Below are positions 1 to 6,779 of a DNA stretch of 35,852 nucleotides, in pieces. The notes beneath the pieces were generated by a model. That model did not search any database. It was not told the origin of the DNA and saw only the letters and a program-made list of their open reading frames with translations. The position numbers and the translations under genes were made by a program. The stretch comes from Sphaerisporangium corydalis (GTDB taxonomy: Bacteria > Actinomycetota > Actinomycetes > Streptosporangiales > Streptosporangiaceae). Location: NCBI RefSeq assembly GCF_025506355.1, contig NZ_JANZYP010000084.1:1-35852 (forward strand), read 5' to 3'. Position 1 is the first letter of the stretch. Each line of letters opens with the position of its first letter.

Positions 1-300
1 ATCAATCTTCGTACCCGGACCGGTTCTGCCACCGCGCCTCCTCGCACCGATCGGACCTGTACACAACATCCAATCGGCACCGCGGGCTACACGCGAACCC
101 GGTGATCGTTTCCGGTCGCAGCACTAGTCGAAGTCACCGACGAGGGCGCCCGAACCATGCCCGGCGTCCCCGCGAACTCGGACGGCGACCTCCCCACCTC
201 CGGCCGTGGAGTCCACCTGATCCGAACCCTCTCCACCCGCTGGGGCTTCACCGAACAGAACCATCGCTGCACCGTATGGTTCGCCCTGCCCATGCCCGAC
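1..300 (+). pseudogene. Remnant of a histidine-kinase-like ATPase (anti-sigma-factor type), frame-broken
   Basis: The ATP-binding (HATPase_c) signature of RsbW-like regulatory proteins is visible but split between frames. Frame 2 reads TREPGDRFR at about 89-115 and then meets a stop at 125. Frame 1 reads VEVTDEGAR at about 130-156 (D-x-G, G1-box-like) and continues through GRGVHLIRTLSTRWG at about 205-249 (G2-box-like) into the last strand, VWFALP. A frame change near 110-125 would join them. The N-box region would lie at or beyond the left edge of the window, so the 5' end cannot be judged. Seen: the motifs and the stop at 103-105 in frame 1. Inferred: a decayed gene. A sequencing indel would give the same picture. 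Confidence 0.5.
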
Positions 301-612
301 GACGCGAATGCACCCGACACGCCCTCCACCACAGCGCCGTCACCGCCCACCCATCCAACCGGCGCACATGGTGGTCCGCACGAGCCAGGTCCGCTCCGGC
401 CACACGAGAATGTGACCGTGGATCCGGCGATCCGTGGCGGAGTGCCGGTGATCACTGGAACCCGGATTCCTTATGCAGAGGTCGCGGCTCTGCTGCTGGA
501 CGGCGTGCTTCCTGAACGGATCCGCGACTACTACCCAAACGTAACGGCCGTGGCCGCGATGGACGCGGCCGAATTCATCGATCACATCGACGGTGGCGAA
601 CCTTGCGCCTGA
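157..612 (+). CDS. DUF433 domain protein, fused in frame behind an ATPase tail
   Basis: The last 66 residues, from NVTVDPAIRGG to the end, match the DUF433 pattern: a VDP..-GG-P.I.GTRIP strand-turn, then an ERIRDYYPN helix. DUF433 proteins are small winged-helix, antitoxin-like proteins often paired with a DUF5615 PIN-like toxin. The preceding residues are the C-terminal end of an RsbW-like ATPase joined by a Pro/Thr/His-rich linker. DUF433 proteins are usually about 70-80 aa, so translation may really begin at GTG 412 or GTG 418, leaving the upstream part as read-in from the ATPase remnant. No ribosome binding site clearly decides between these. No DUF5615 partner is recognisable downstream. 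Confidence 0.6.
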   Translation: MPGVPANSDGDLPTSGRGVHLIRTLSTRWGFTEQNHRCTVWFALPMPDDANAPDTPSTTAPSPPTHPTGAHGGPHEPGPLRPHENVTVDPAIRGGVPVITGTRIPYAEVAALLLDGVLPERIRDYYPNVTAVAAMDAAEFIDHIDGGEPCA

Positions 613-723
613 AAGAACCGAGCACTGTTTCACTTGACCAGACCAGCGTCCTTCCTCGGCCTGGGGGCATGGATCTCCGCGACCGGCGCCACATGGGTCT
701 CGTCTCTTCCTCATTCTGTAACT

Positions 724-742
724 CCCAGCCTTGTCAGCTGGG
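724..742 (+). promoter_or_regulatory. Inverted repeat upstream of the toxin-antitoxin pair
   Basis: CCCAGC (724-729), a 7-nt spacer, and GCTGGG (737-742) form a perfect 6-nt dyad. A TTGTCA hexamer lies within it (731-736), followed 18 nt later by TGTGAT (755-760), a weak -35/-10 pair. The ribosome binding site GGGAGAGG follows at about 762-769, before ATG 778. Antitoxins usually repress their own promoter through such dyads, so this is a candidate autoregulatory operator. That role is inference. Confidence 0.4.
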
Positions 743-777
743 CTCGGTAGGCTCTGTGATGGGGAGAGGGGACCAAC

Positions 778-1110
778 ATGACAGCGCAGCCACAGGACTT
801 CACACCAGCCGGCCCGTCCATGCCGGAGAAGAACCTGCGAGCCATCCGCGCCGCCCTGGTCATACGCCAGGACCGCGAGGCGTTCGACGCTGGGCTCAAG
901 GCGGTCCTCGATGAGGTGCGGGTGAGTCTGGATCTCGGAGCCCTGAACGATTTCGTTCACCGCTGGTGGATCTCCGCGTGCGACACGGTGAAAGACCCCG
1001 GAGGACGCCGCCAGATGCACGTAAGGGCCGAGCAGATCCTTACCGGCGAGCCGGTCCCCCAGGGAAGGCCATGGCGAGAGATCCTCGCCGCTCGCGGAGT
1101 CGAGCTGTAG
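778..1110 (+). CDS. DUF6247 family protein, probable antitoxin
   Basis: A 110-aa acidic, helical protein. The region from KNLRAIRAALVIRQDREAFD to the W-W pair near residue 60 fits the actinobacterial DUF6247 family (AIRAAL...DR.AFDA....L..A..SLDL..L......W). It ends with TAG at 1108-1110 and the next gene starts at 1111 with no gap, a toxin-antitoxin-like arrangement. ATG 778 has a good ribosome binding site (GGGAGAGG). The biochemical role of DUF6247 is not established to my knowledge. Assigning it as the antitoxin rests on its position before a RelE-like protein. Confidence 0.75.
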   Translation: MTAQPQDFTPAGPSMPEKNLRAIRAALVIRQDREAFDAGLKAVLDEVRVSLDLGALNDFVHRWWISACDTVKDPGGRRQMHVRAEQILTGEPVPQGRPWREILAARGVEL

Positions 1111-1356
1111 GTGTACCTACTCGTACTCGACCCGGTCGCCGAGGACCAGATCGCCGCGGTTCCCGAAGAGGCCCTGCGTCCGCTCGCCGAACTGTTCACG
1201 CTGCTGGAGACCGCGCCGTGGAGTGGCCGACCGTATGACCCGGCCAACCCTAAAGCCAACAAGCTCACCCACACTTTTGGCGAGCGTGGTCTCGCGACCT
1301 ACGTGGTGATGGAGGAACAACGCGAGGTGTATCTCATCCGCGTCGAGTGGCCATGA
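1111..1356 (+). CDS. RelE/ParE-superfamily toxin-like protein
   Basis: An 81-aa protein starting with GTG directly after the upstream stop. It has the compact RelE-fold order: a beta strand (YLLVLDPVAEDQI), two helices with LPxx-like Leu/Ala spacing, a loop (PWSGRPYDPANP), then three strands ending TYVVMEEQREVYLIRVEWP. RelE-family toxins usually cleave mRNA on the ribosome and ParE-family toxins poison gyrase. The sequence does not say which applies. Its length and position after DUF6247 support a type II toxin-antitoxin module. The C-terminal basic catalytic residues of classical RelE are not obvious. Confidence 0.72.
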   Translation: MYLLVLDPVAEDQIAAVPEEALRPLAELFTLLETAPWSGRPYDPANPKANKLTHTFGERGLATYVVMEEQREVYLIRVEWP

Positions 1357-1533
1357 TCCACGTCTCAAATGCGTGCCGGACAGGCGGGGCTTTGATGCGA
1401 CCGGCATAGGACCGTACCGACGGCTGACCTTCGCCTCCGTCGCCTGGTCGGCCGTAATTCCGGGGGTCCACCTCGAATCAGCCGCCCGCACCGACCTGGC
1501 CGGGCCTTGCGAGCGGCTGTCCTCGTCGTTTGG

Positions 1534-2331
1534 CTAGTGGTATTTGTACAGTCTGGTGGCGGCGCGGTGGTTGTGGTCGAAGAGTGAGGCGCGGTATTTG
1601 CTCACGGGGAGGTCGCCGTGTTCGGCCTTTCCGCAGGTGTTGTAGCCGGCCAGTTGGTGGATCTCGTAGCGGGCCGTCGGGTCGCCGCCGACGAAGTATT
1701 CGGCGCGTGCCTGGTGGCCGTCGGCGCCGGTGTCGCAGGCGAAGACGACCGTGTCCTTGTCGGCGAAGCACATGGTGGCGGCGCCCTTGGTCGACGTGCA
1801 GACCTCGGACCGTGCCCGCGCCGCGGACGGGGTGACATGGGTTTCCCGTTTGACGGGGTACTTGGTGTCGCTGCGGACCGTCTTCCACCGGCCGAACTTG
1901 ATCCGGTGGTTCCCCTTGTAGACCGCCGCCCTGAACGTCACGGTCGTACCGATTTCGCGGTCGCCCCGGATCCCGCCCTGGCCGCCGAGGTTGTGGATGA
2001 CGTATTTCGTGCCCAGATAGCCGTTCAGGTAGAACTCGACCGTGGCGTGGAACCGGTCGGACTCGGTGTCCTCGATCGAGATCCCCGGCCGGTCGCTCCC
2101 GTCCGGGCCGACGCACGCAGCCGCGCCCCGGATGCGGGCGCACGTGGGCTTGTCTTCGGCGGTGGCGGTGACGGTGGGCGCCGCCGCTGTGGCGAGCGCG
2201 GCGGGGGAGGCGTCGCCGAAGGCGGGGGTCGACGCGGTCACGGCGAGGGCGGGTGTCGAGGTCAGGACCATCGTGGCAGCGGCTACCGCGGTCACGGAGA
2301 TCAGGACCCATCCTGGGATTCTCTGCTCCAT
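1534..2331 (-). CDS. Secreted protein with two tandem copies of an uncharacterised domain
   Basis: A 265-aa protein with a signal peptide (hydrophobic VLISVTAVAAATMVL, Ala-x-Ala near residues 28-30) and an Ala/Thr-rich stretch. Two homologous segments follow, at roughly residues 64-145 and 178-263. Matching landmarks are FHATVEFYLNGYLGTKYVIHNLGG in the first copy and HQARAEYFVGGDPTARYEIHQLAG in the second, each preceded by a GAA-containing Cys segment and followed by a basic strand-rich tail. Cysteines at about 64, 73, 178, 188, 199 and 223 could form disulfides outside the cell. I do not recognise the family. The start at 2331 has a short AGGA just upstream. It is transcribed in the same direction as the P-loop gene, with about 60 nt between them. 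Confidence 0.7.
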   Translation of the reverse strand: MEQRIPGWVLISVTAVAAATMVLTSTPALAVTASTPAFGDASPAALATAAAPTVTATAEDKPTCARIRGAAACVGPDGSDRPGISIEDTESDRFHATVEFYLNGYLGTKYVIHNLGGQGGIRGDREIGTTVTFRAAVYKGNHRIKFGRWKTVRSDTKYPVKRETHVTPSAARARSEVCTSTKGAATMCFADKDTVVFACDTGADGHQARAEYFVGGDPTARYEIHQLAGYNTCGKAEHGDLPVSKYRASLFDHNHRAATRLYKYH

Positions 2332-2394
2332 GTTCCTTAGATGCCGGTCGGCCCGAATATGTTGGCCCCGAAATCAACCTCGACGCACGCCCCG

Positions 2395-2922
2395 TCAGGC
2401 GCTTGGCGTGACGGCTTTGAGCCATCGGTCGGCGGCCTTGGGGGAGGGGAGGCGGATCAGGTGGAGGTGGGCGTGCGCGGGGTCGGCCAGGCGGCGGCGC
2501 ATCTCGGCGCGGCGGGGGCGGTACTCGGCCCATGCCGACCACAGGGGGTGGTCCCGGCCGAACCACTCCCGGGCGGTCTCGACGTTGCCGTTGAAGATCT
2601 GCTCGCGGCGTGTGGTGCGGAGCAGTGAGCGCCAGAGGAGCCTGCGGGTCACCAATGTGAACGAGAAGTCCAGCCAGACCACGGTGTCGGCGCACGACCA
2701 CAGGCGGTCGCGGACCCGGCGGTCGCCCCAGGAGTCGAAGATCCACGCCTCCGACTCGGAGAGACGGACGACGTCGGCCAGGTATTCGGGCCGTTCACGC
2801 CATCCGGACAGGAAGGCGAGTTCGTCCAGCTGGTGGAAGGGCAGCCCGGTCGCCTGGGCCAGCCGCCGGGCCATGGTGGTCTTCCCGGCGCCCGTGATGC
2901 CCGCCACCAGCACTCGCCTCAT
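2395..2922 (-). CDS. Small P-loop NTPase, adenylate-kinase/FlaR-like
   Basis: A 175-aa protein. Residues 8-16 (GITGAGKTT) form a Walker A loop right after the first strand (RRVLVAG). An LPFHQLDELAF segment and an EAWIFDSWGDRR segment follow, and then R-rich lid-like helices (RRLLWRSLLRTTRREQIFNGN). This order fits the AAA_17/AAA_18 'topology modulation protein' family, adenylate-kinase-like enzymes that often lack an assigned substrate. The N-terminus lies directly on the Walker strand, so ATG 2920-2922 is very probably the true start. It has no ribosome binding site but has a TAGCAT hexamer 6 nt upstream. Confidence 0.75.
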   Translation of the reverse strand: MRRVLVAGITGAGKTTMARRLAQATGLPFHQLDELAFLSGWRERPEYLADVVRLSESEAWIFDSWGDRRVRDRLWSCADTVVWLDFSFTLVTRRLLWRSLLRTTRREQIFNGNVETAREWFGRDHPLWSAWAEYRPRRAEMRRRLADPAHAHLHLIRLPSPKAADRWLKAVTPSA

Positions 2923-2928
2923 CGGCCG

Positions 2929-2934
2929 ATGCTA
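2929..2934 (-). promoter_or_regulatory. Candidate leaderless -10 element for the P-loop gene
   Basis: On the minus strand TAGCAT (TANNNT type) is followed by six bases (CGGCCG) and then the ATG at 2920-2922. There is no Shine-Dalgarno sequence in between. This geometry is typical of actinobacterial leaderless mRNAs. No convincing -35 is visible. Confidence 0.35.
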
Positions 2935-3226
2935 TCCGCCCTGCGCAGACCGTCCCTGTGCCGGCCTGCGCCATGGTGGGAGCGCTCTCCCGAGGTGGGG
3001 GTGAGGGTTGACGGGCTGGTGGCTTCCTGGGAACAATGTGGCGCAGTAGCTACTCGCGCGACACCGGTCGGCACACCGGCGAGCGTGGTGGTGTTCCCGC
3101 TCGTCCTTCTTTGGCTCTTTAGTTCACCTATATGACGTGGTCGGCGCACGTGTCCGGTACCTGAGAGGATCGACCCTGCGCTCGTCCCGACGCACCCCGT
3201 TCCGCCCCGTCCCCGCTCCGGCCGCG
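2935..3226. other. Intergenic stretch between divergent genes, with a LacI-type operator-like palindrome
   Basis: No gene is supported here. At 2977-2992 the sequence TGGGAGCGCTCTCCCG closely resembles actinobacterial LacI-family operators (CebR/CelR type, TGGGAGCGCTCCCA) with one extra base. No sugar gene or LacI regulator lies nearby in the window. An AT-richer patch around 3107-3135 (TTTGGCTCTTTAG ... CTATATGA) may hold the promoter of the CopC operon, but no clear -35/-10 pair stands out. Confidence 0.35.
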
Positions 3227-4237
3227 ATGGTGAGTGGCGCCGTGCGATGGTCAAGCCGACTGCTCCTGCTGGTACTCCTCGGTGGTCTCGCGATGACCGC
3301 CGTCGCCACGCCCGCGTCGGCGCACGGGCAGCTCGCCCTGTCGACGCCCGCCGCGGGGAGCACGGTGAACGAGCCGATGGAGTCGCTCGCGCTCTACTTC
3401 ACCGAGCAGCCCACCCCCAACGCGTACTTCACCGTCAGCACGCCCAGCGGCAAGCGGGTCGACCGGCACTGGTCGCCGGGTGAGCCGAAGCGCCTGGACA
3501 AACCGGTCCAGGAGTACCACCTGGTCGACGGCACGTGGGAACCCCGGCTGTACCACCTCGGGTACCCCGCGAAGGTCCCGGTCGCGTACTGGCCTGAGCA
3601 GGGCGTTTACGTCGCCCGGTACCAGACGATCGCCTCCGACGGCGAGCCGGTGCGGGGCGAGGTCCGGTTCACGTACAAGGGGAAGATGTCGGCGCCGCCC
3701 AAGGGATGGCACGCGCCGACCGACAAGCCGGACCCGGCGCTGGCGGCGGACCATGCCGCAGGTCCCGTGACCGCCCAGCCGTCGCCGGGGAGCACTCCTG
3801 GCGCGACCGGGCCGCAGGTCGCGGGCCCCACGGCCGCTCCCCTGCCGGGCGCCACGACCACGGCGCCGAACGGCACCGGCACTGTGCCTGAGACGGGTAG
3901 CGGCACGGTTCCTGAGACCGGTGGCGGTACCGTGCCCGAGACGGGGGGATCGGGCGGTGCTGGGCAGAGTCCGCCGGGTACGGCGGCGCCGGCCGGGTCC
4001 GAGAGTGGTGTGCTGGTGTGGGTGGTGCCGGCCGTCCTGGTCGCCGGGGTGGGCTTCATGGTGATCCGGGCCGCGCGCAGGCCGCCGGCCACTGACGCCC
4101 CTGGTAGCAAGCCCGCCGCCGCGCGGCCGGGCAAGCCGTCCGGCAGGTCGGGGAACCCATCGGCGCGAGCGGGGAAGCCGCCGGCGAAGGCCGCCCCGCG
4201 CAAGGAACCGCGCCCCAAACCGGCCAAGCGACGCTGA
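3227..4237 (+). CDS. CopC-domain copper-resistance-like protein with C-terminal membrane anchor
   Basis: A 336-aa protein if it starts at ATG 3227, where a positive n-region (VRWSSR) and hydrophobic core lead to the ATPASAHG cleavage site. The mature N-terminus HGQLALSTPAAGSTV carries the conserved CopC N-terminal His, a Cu(II) ligand in this family. The CopC/YcnJ-like beta-barrel runs to about GEVRFTYKGK. A Pro/Thr/Gly linker follows, with three GTVPETG-type octad repeats, then one helix (VLVWVVPAVLVAGVGFMVI) and a very basic Ala/Pro/Lys tail. The protein should be anchored with its copper domain outside. In-frame starts further upstream give no signal peptide at the N-terminus. It leads the three-gene set to 6066. 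Confidence 0.85.
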   Translation: MVSGAVRWSSRLLLLVLLGGLAMTAVATPASAHGQLALSTPAAGSTVNEPMESLALYFTEQPTPNAYFTVSTPSGKRVDRHWSPGEPKRLDKPVQEYHLVDGTWEPRLYHLGYPAKVPVAYWPEQGVYVARYQTIASDGEPVRGEVRFTYKGKMSAPPKGWHAPTDKPDPALAADHAAGPVTAQPSPGSTPGATGPQVAGPTAAPLPGATTTAPNGTGTVPETGSGTVPETGGGTVPETGGSGGAGQSPPGTAAPAGSESGVLVWVVPAVLVAGVGFMVIRAARRPPATDAPGSKPAAARPGKPSGRSGNPSARAGKPPAKAAPRKEPRPKPAKRR

Positions 4238-4357
4238 CCCGCCCCCACGCCGCGCATTACTCCAAGTGACCCGCCCTCGCCGTCCCCACTCCAAATCACC
4301 CTCCCCTGCTTCCTCTCACCCACCCCCGCGCCGTCGCCCGCTCCAGGAGAACGCCCC

Positions 4358-4735
4358 ATGACGTCCGCCCCCGCCCGCCGCCGTTCGTTTTTCGCGGCTC
4401 TCGTTTTCGGGGTGGTCCTGCTCATGGCCACCGCCTGTGGCACGTCGAGCGCGTCGGCGCCGGGCGCCGCGGGCGTCAAGGACATCGCGGTGACCATCAC
4501 CGGCCGTGACGTGTCGCCGCCGCCGGGACGGGTGGAGGTCGCCAAGGGTCAGACGGTACGGATCACGGTGACCGGCGACGTCGCCGACGTCACGCACGTG
4601 CACGGGTACGACAAGAAGGTCAACCTGCTGCCGCACCTGCCGGTGAAGATCGAGTTCGTCGCCGACCAGACCGGCCTGTTCGAGGTCGAGACCCACGGCA
4701 CGGGCCTGCAGCTCTGCCAGCTCCTGGTGCGCTGA
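4358..4735 (+). CDS. Cupredoxin-like lipoprotein
   Basis: A 125-aa protein with a lipobox ending LMATAC (Cys about residue 27), hence a membrane-anchored extracellular lipoprotein. The rest is a small Greek-key fold: VTITGRDVSPPPGRVEVAKGQTVRITVTGDVADVTHVHGY, then FVADQTGLFEVETHGTGLQLCQLLVR, the pattern of the cupredoxin_1 family. His residues in the THVHGY and ETHGTG segments and the late Cys are possible metal ligands, though the classical His-Cys-His-Met set is not complete. AGGAG sits just before ATG 4358. The stop (4733-4735) overlaps the next ATG by one base, so translation is coupled to the membrane protein. Neighbouring CopC supports copper handling. Confidence 0.8.
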   Translation: MTSAPARRRSFFAALVFGVVLLMATACGTSSASAPGAAGVKDIAVTITGRDVSPPPGRVEVAKGQTVRITVTGDVADVTHVHGYDKKVNLLPHLPVKIEFVADQTGLFEVETHGTGLQLCQLLVR

Positions 4736-6066
4736 TGGGTTGGGGGGTCGGGGTGCTCGCGCATGGGATCGGGGGGCGGCAGGATTTGCCCATTCCGTTC
4801 GCGGGGGCGTTGGCGGGGGCGGTCGTGGCGTTGGTGGTGTCGTTCGGGGCGCTTGGAGCGTTGTGGACCGAGCCTCGGCTGGGGGGTGCGCTTCAGCGTG
4901 TTCGGCCGCTGTCCGTGGTGGTGCAGCAGGCGGTGTCGGCGTCGGCGTGGCGGTGGGTCTGGCGGGTCGCCGGGCTGGTCGCGGCGGCGTACTTCTGTCT
5001 GGGGCTGATTTTCGGGCCCGATCAGGTTGAGAACCCCACCGCGGGTGTGGTGTACGTCCTGTTCTGGGTGGGACTGCTGCCGCTCTCGCTGCTGTTCGGC
5101 CCGGTGTGGCGCACGCTCAACCCGCTGCGGACGGTTCACCTGCTGGCGTGCATGGCCCTGCGGCGCGACGCCGAGACCGGCCTCCGGCCGTTGCCGCCCG
5201 GCCTGGGGTACTGGCCCGCCGCCGCCGGCATCCTTTCCTTCGTCTGGCTGGAGCTCGTCGCCCCCGAACGGACCACCCTGCCCGTCATCACCGTCTGGCT
5301 CGTGGCCTATGTCGTGATCATGATGGCCGGGGCGGTGGTCTTCGGGTCGCGCTGGTTCGACAAGGGGGACGCGTTCGAGGCCTACAGCGATCTGGCCGGC
5401 CGGCTCTCTCCCCTGGTGCGGCGCCGGGACGGCGTCGTGGCCTGGCGCAATTCGCTGGACGGGATGGCGGGGCTGCGCCCGGCGCCGGGGCTGACGGTCC
5501 TGGTGGTGGTGCTGCTCGGGTCCACCATGTACGACAGCCTGTCCAACGCCCCGGTCTGGGTGCGGTTCGTGCAGGAGAGCCCGGTGCCGGCGCCCGTGAT
5601 GGGGACGACGGGCCTGCTCACGGTCATCGGCGTGGTGCTCGCCGCCTACCTCGGCGCGACGACGCTGGCCGGGCGCTGGGGGGCGGCCGAACCGGGAACG
5701 ACGCCGGGCGAGCTGGCCCACGCGGTCGTGCCGATCGCCGTCGGGTACATGGTCGCCCACTACTACACGCTGCTCCTGCTCGAAGGGCAGCGGACGGTCT
5801 CCCTGCTCTCCGACCCGCTCGTGATCGGTGCGAACTGGCTGGGCACCGCGGGCTGGAAGGTCAGCGCGGCCGGTACGACCCCCGCCGGGATCGCGATGCT
5901 GCAGGTGACGGTCATCGTCATCGGCCACCTGGTCGGCACGGTGCTCGCGCACGACCGCGCGCTGGTGTTGTTCCCCCGGCGTACCGCCGTGGTCGGGCAG
6001 ATCCCTCTGCTCTTGCTGATGGTGGCCTATACCGTCGTGGGCTTGCTTCTCATGTTCGCCGCCTGA
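4735..6066 (+). CDS. Polytopic membrane protein of the CopC/cupredoxin operon
   Basis: A 443-aa protein with roughly eleven or twelve hydrophobic segments and short loops. A conserved-looking soluble loop (RWFDKGDAFEAYSDLAGRL, about residues 207-225) and His-containing helices (VAHYYTLLLLEGQ; IGHLVGTVLAHDRA) are candidates for metal or substrate contacts. Related actinobacterial proteins are, as far as I recall, sometimes labelled 'fenitrothion hydrolase'; I would not rely on that name. Overlap with the lipoprotein gene and synteny with CopC suggest a copper uptake or delivery complex: CopC and cupredoxin binding outside, this protein in the membrane. That is inference. The stop codon lies in the first unit of a 10-bp tandem repeat. 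Confidence 0.75.
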   Translation: MGWGVGVLAHGIGGRQDLPIPFAGALAGAVVALVVSFGALGALWTEPRLGGALQRVRPLSVVVQQAVSASAWRWVWRVAGLVAAAYFCLGLIFGPDQVENPTAGVVYVLFWVGLLPLSLLFGPVWRTLNPLRTVHLLACMALRRDAETGLRPLPPGLGYWPAAAGILSFVWLELVAPERTTLPVITVWLVAYVVIMMAGAVVFGSRWFDKGDAFEAYSDLAGRLSPLVRRRDGVVAWRNSLDGMAGLRPAPGLTVLVVVLLGSTMYDSLSNAPVWVRFVQESPVPAPVMGTTGLLTVIGVVLAAYLGATTLAGRWGAAEPGTTPGELAHAVVPIAVGYMVAHYYTLLLLEGQRTVSLLSDPLVIGANWLGTAGWKVSAAGTTPAGIAMLQVTVIVIGHLVGTVLAHDRALVLFPRRTAVVGQIPLLLLMVAYTVVGLLLMFAA

Positions 6067-6120
6067 GCCCGCCTGAGCCCGCCTGAGCCCGCCTGAGCCC
6101 GCCTGAGCCCGCCTGAGCCG
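6061..6120. repeat. Six tandem copies of a 10-bp unit starting at a stop codon
   Basis: The unit GCCTGAGCCC is repeated five times perfectly and a sixth time with a final G. The first unit contains the last Ala codon and TGA stop of the membrane protein gene. Because 10 is not a multiple of 3, successive copies place TGA in all three reading frames. It probably arose by slippage. Confidence 0.95.
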
Positions 6121-6161
6121 TACGAGCCGCCTGAGTCCCCGGCTCGCCGTGGGCCAGGGGG

Positions 6162-6764
6162 TCAGGAGGACCAGGTGTGGATGAGGGGCAGCAGGACGCG
6201 GTCGACGCTGTGGGTGGTGAAGGCGTCGTCGAGGGGGCGGCCGGTGAAGAAGACGCGCCGGTAGGCGAGGGCCTCGGCCACCGGGAGGATTTCGGCCGGA
6301 TCCACGGGCGAGGGCAGGTCGCCTCGCTCGCGGGCCCGGTCGAGCAGGATGCTCACGCCGCTCAGGTCCTGGCTGGGCAGGTGCGCCCGCAGCGTGTTCG
6401 CGAGTTCGAGATCCGACAGCAAGGTGGGGAGCAGCCCGACGATCAGGTCGTGCTTGCGTTCGAGCGCCCGGCAGAACGCGGCGAAGACGGCCACCAGGTC
6501 ACCGCGAAGCGTGCCGGTGTCGGGCGGTTCGGCGGTGTCGGGGTCGAAGCGCCTGCAGATGACGTCGACGACGAGCTCGGACTTGCCCGACCACCGGCGG
6601 TAGATCGTGGCCTTGCTCGCGCCGGCCCGCCGCGCGATCTCGTCGACGGACATCCGGTCGTACCCGAGCTCGGCGAGCAGCTCGAGGGTGGCGTCGATGA
6701 TGGCCCGTTCGCGGTCCTGGCTGAGCCGCCGGGGCCTGAGCGCCTGGTCGTCCTCAGCGCCCAT
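6162..6764 (-). CDS. TetR family transcriptional repressor
   Basis: A 200-aa protein. The N-terminal helix-turn-helix is clear: RAIIDATLELLAELGYDRMSVDEIARRAGASKATIYRRWSGKSELV (about residues 19-64). The C-terminal helical ligand-binding half contains GTLRGDLVAVFAAFCRAL and has the TetR_C pattern of the AcrR-like group. ATG 6764 has a strong AGGAGG that overlaps the end of the upstream SDR gene, 15 nt away, so the two form an operon. It is the obvious candidate to bind the palindrome at 7671-7693 and repress both genes. The inducer is unknown but may be the substrate or product of the SDR. Confidence 0.9.
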   Translation of the reverse strand: MGAEDDQALRPRRLSQDRERAIIDATLELLAELGYDRMSVDEIARRAGASKATIYRRWSGKSELVVDVICRRFDPDTAEPPDTGTLRGDLVAVFAAFCRALERKHDLIVGLLPTLLSDLELANTLRAHLPSQDLSGVSILLDRARERGDLPSPVDPAEILPVAEALAYRRVFFTGRPLDDAFTTHSVDRVLLPLIHTWSS

Positions 6765-6779
6765 TCGTTCTGCCTCCTG

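Noticed and set aside
603-914. Possible DUF5615 toxin partner beginning MRL and overlapping the DUF433 stop
   Set aside because: Only the first three residues fit the DUF5615 start. The rest has no LLDENL-type motif and overlaps the DUF6247 gene.
1478-2746. Long minus-strand frame overlapping both the duplicated-domain protein and the P-loop gene
   Set aside because: Arg/Pro-rich shadow frame without motifs. The true genes have a signal peptide and a Walker A motif.
3137-3226. In-frame start at 3137 for the CopC protein
   Set aside because: It would place 30 basic, non-hydrophobic residues before the signal peptide and overlap the likely promoter. ATG 3227 gives a normal secretion signal.
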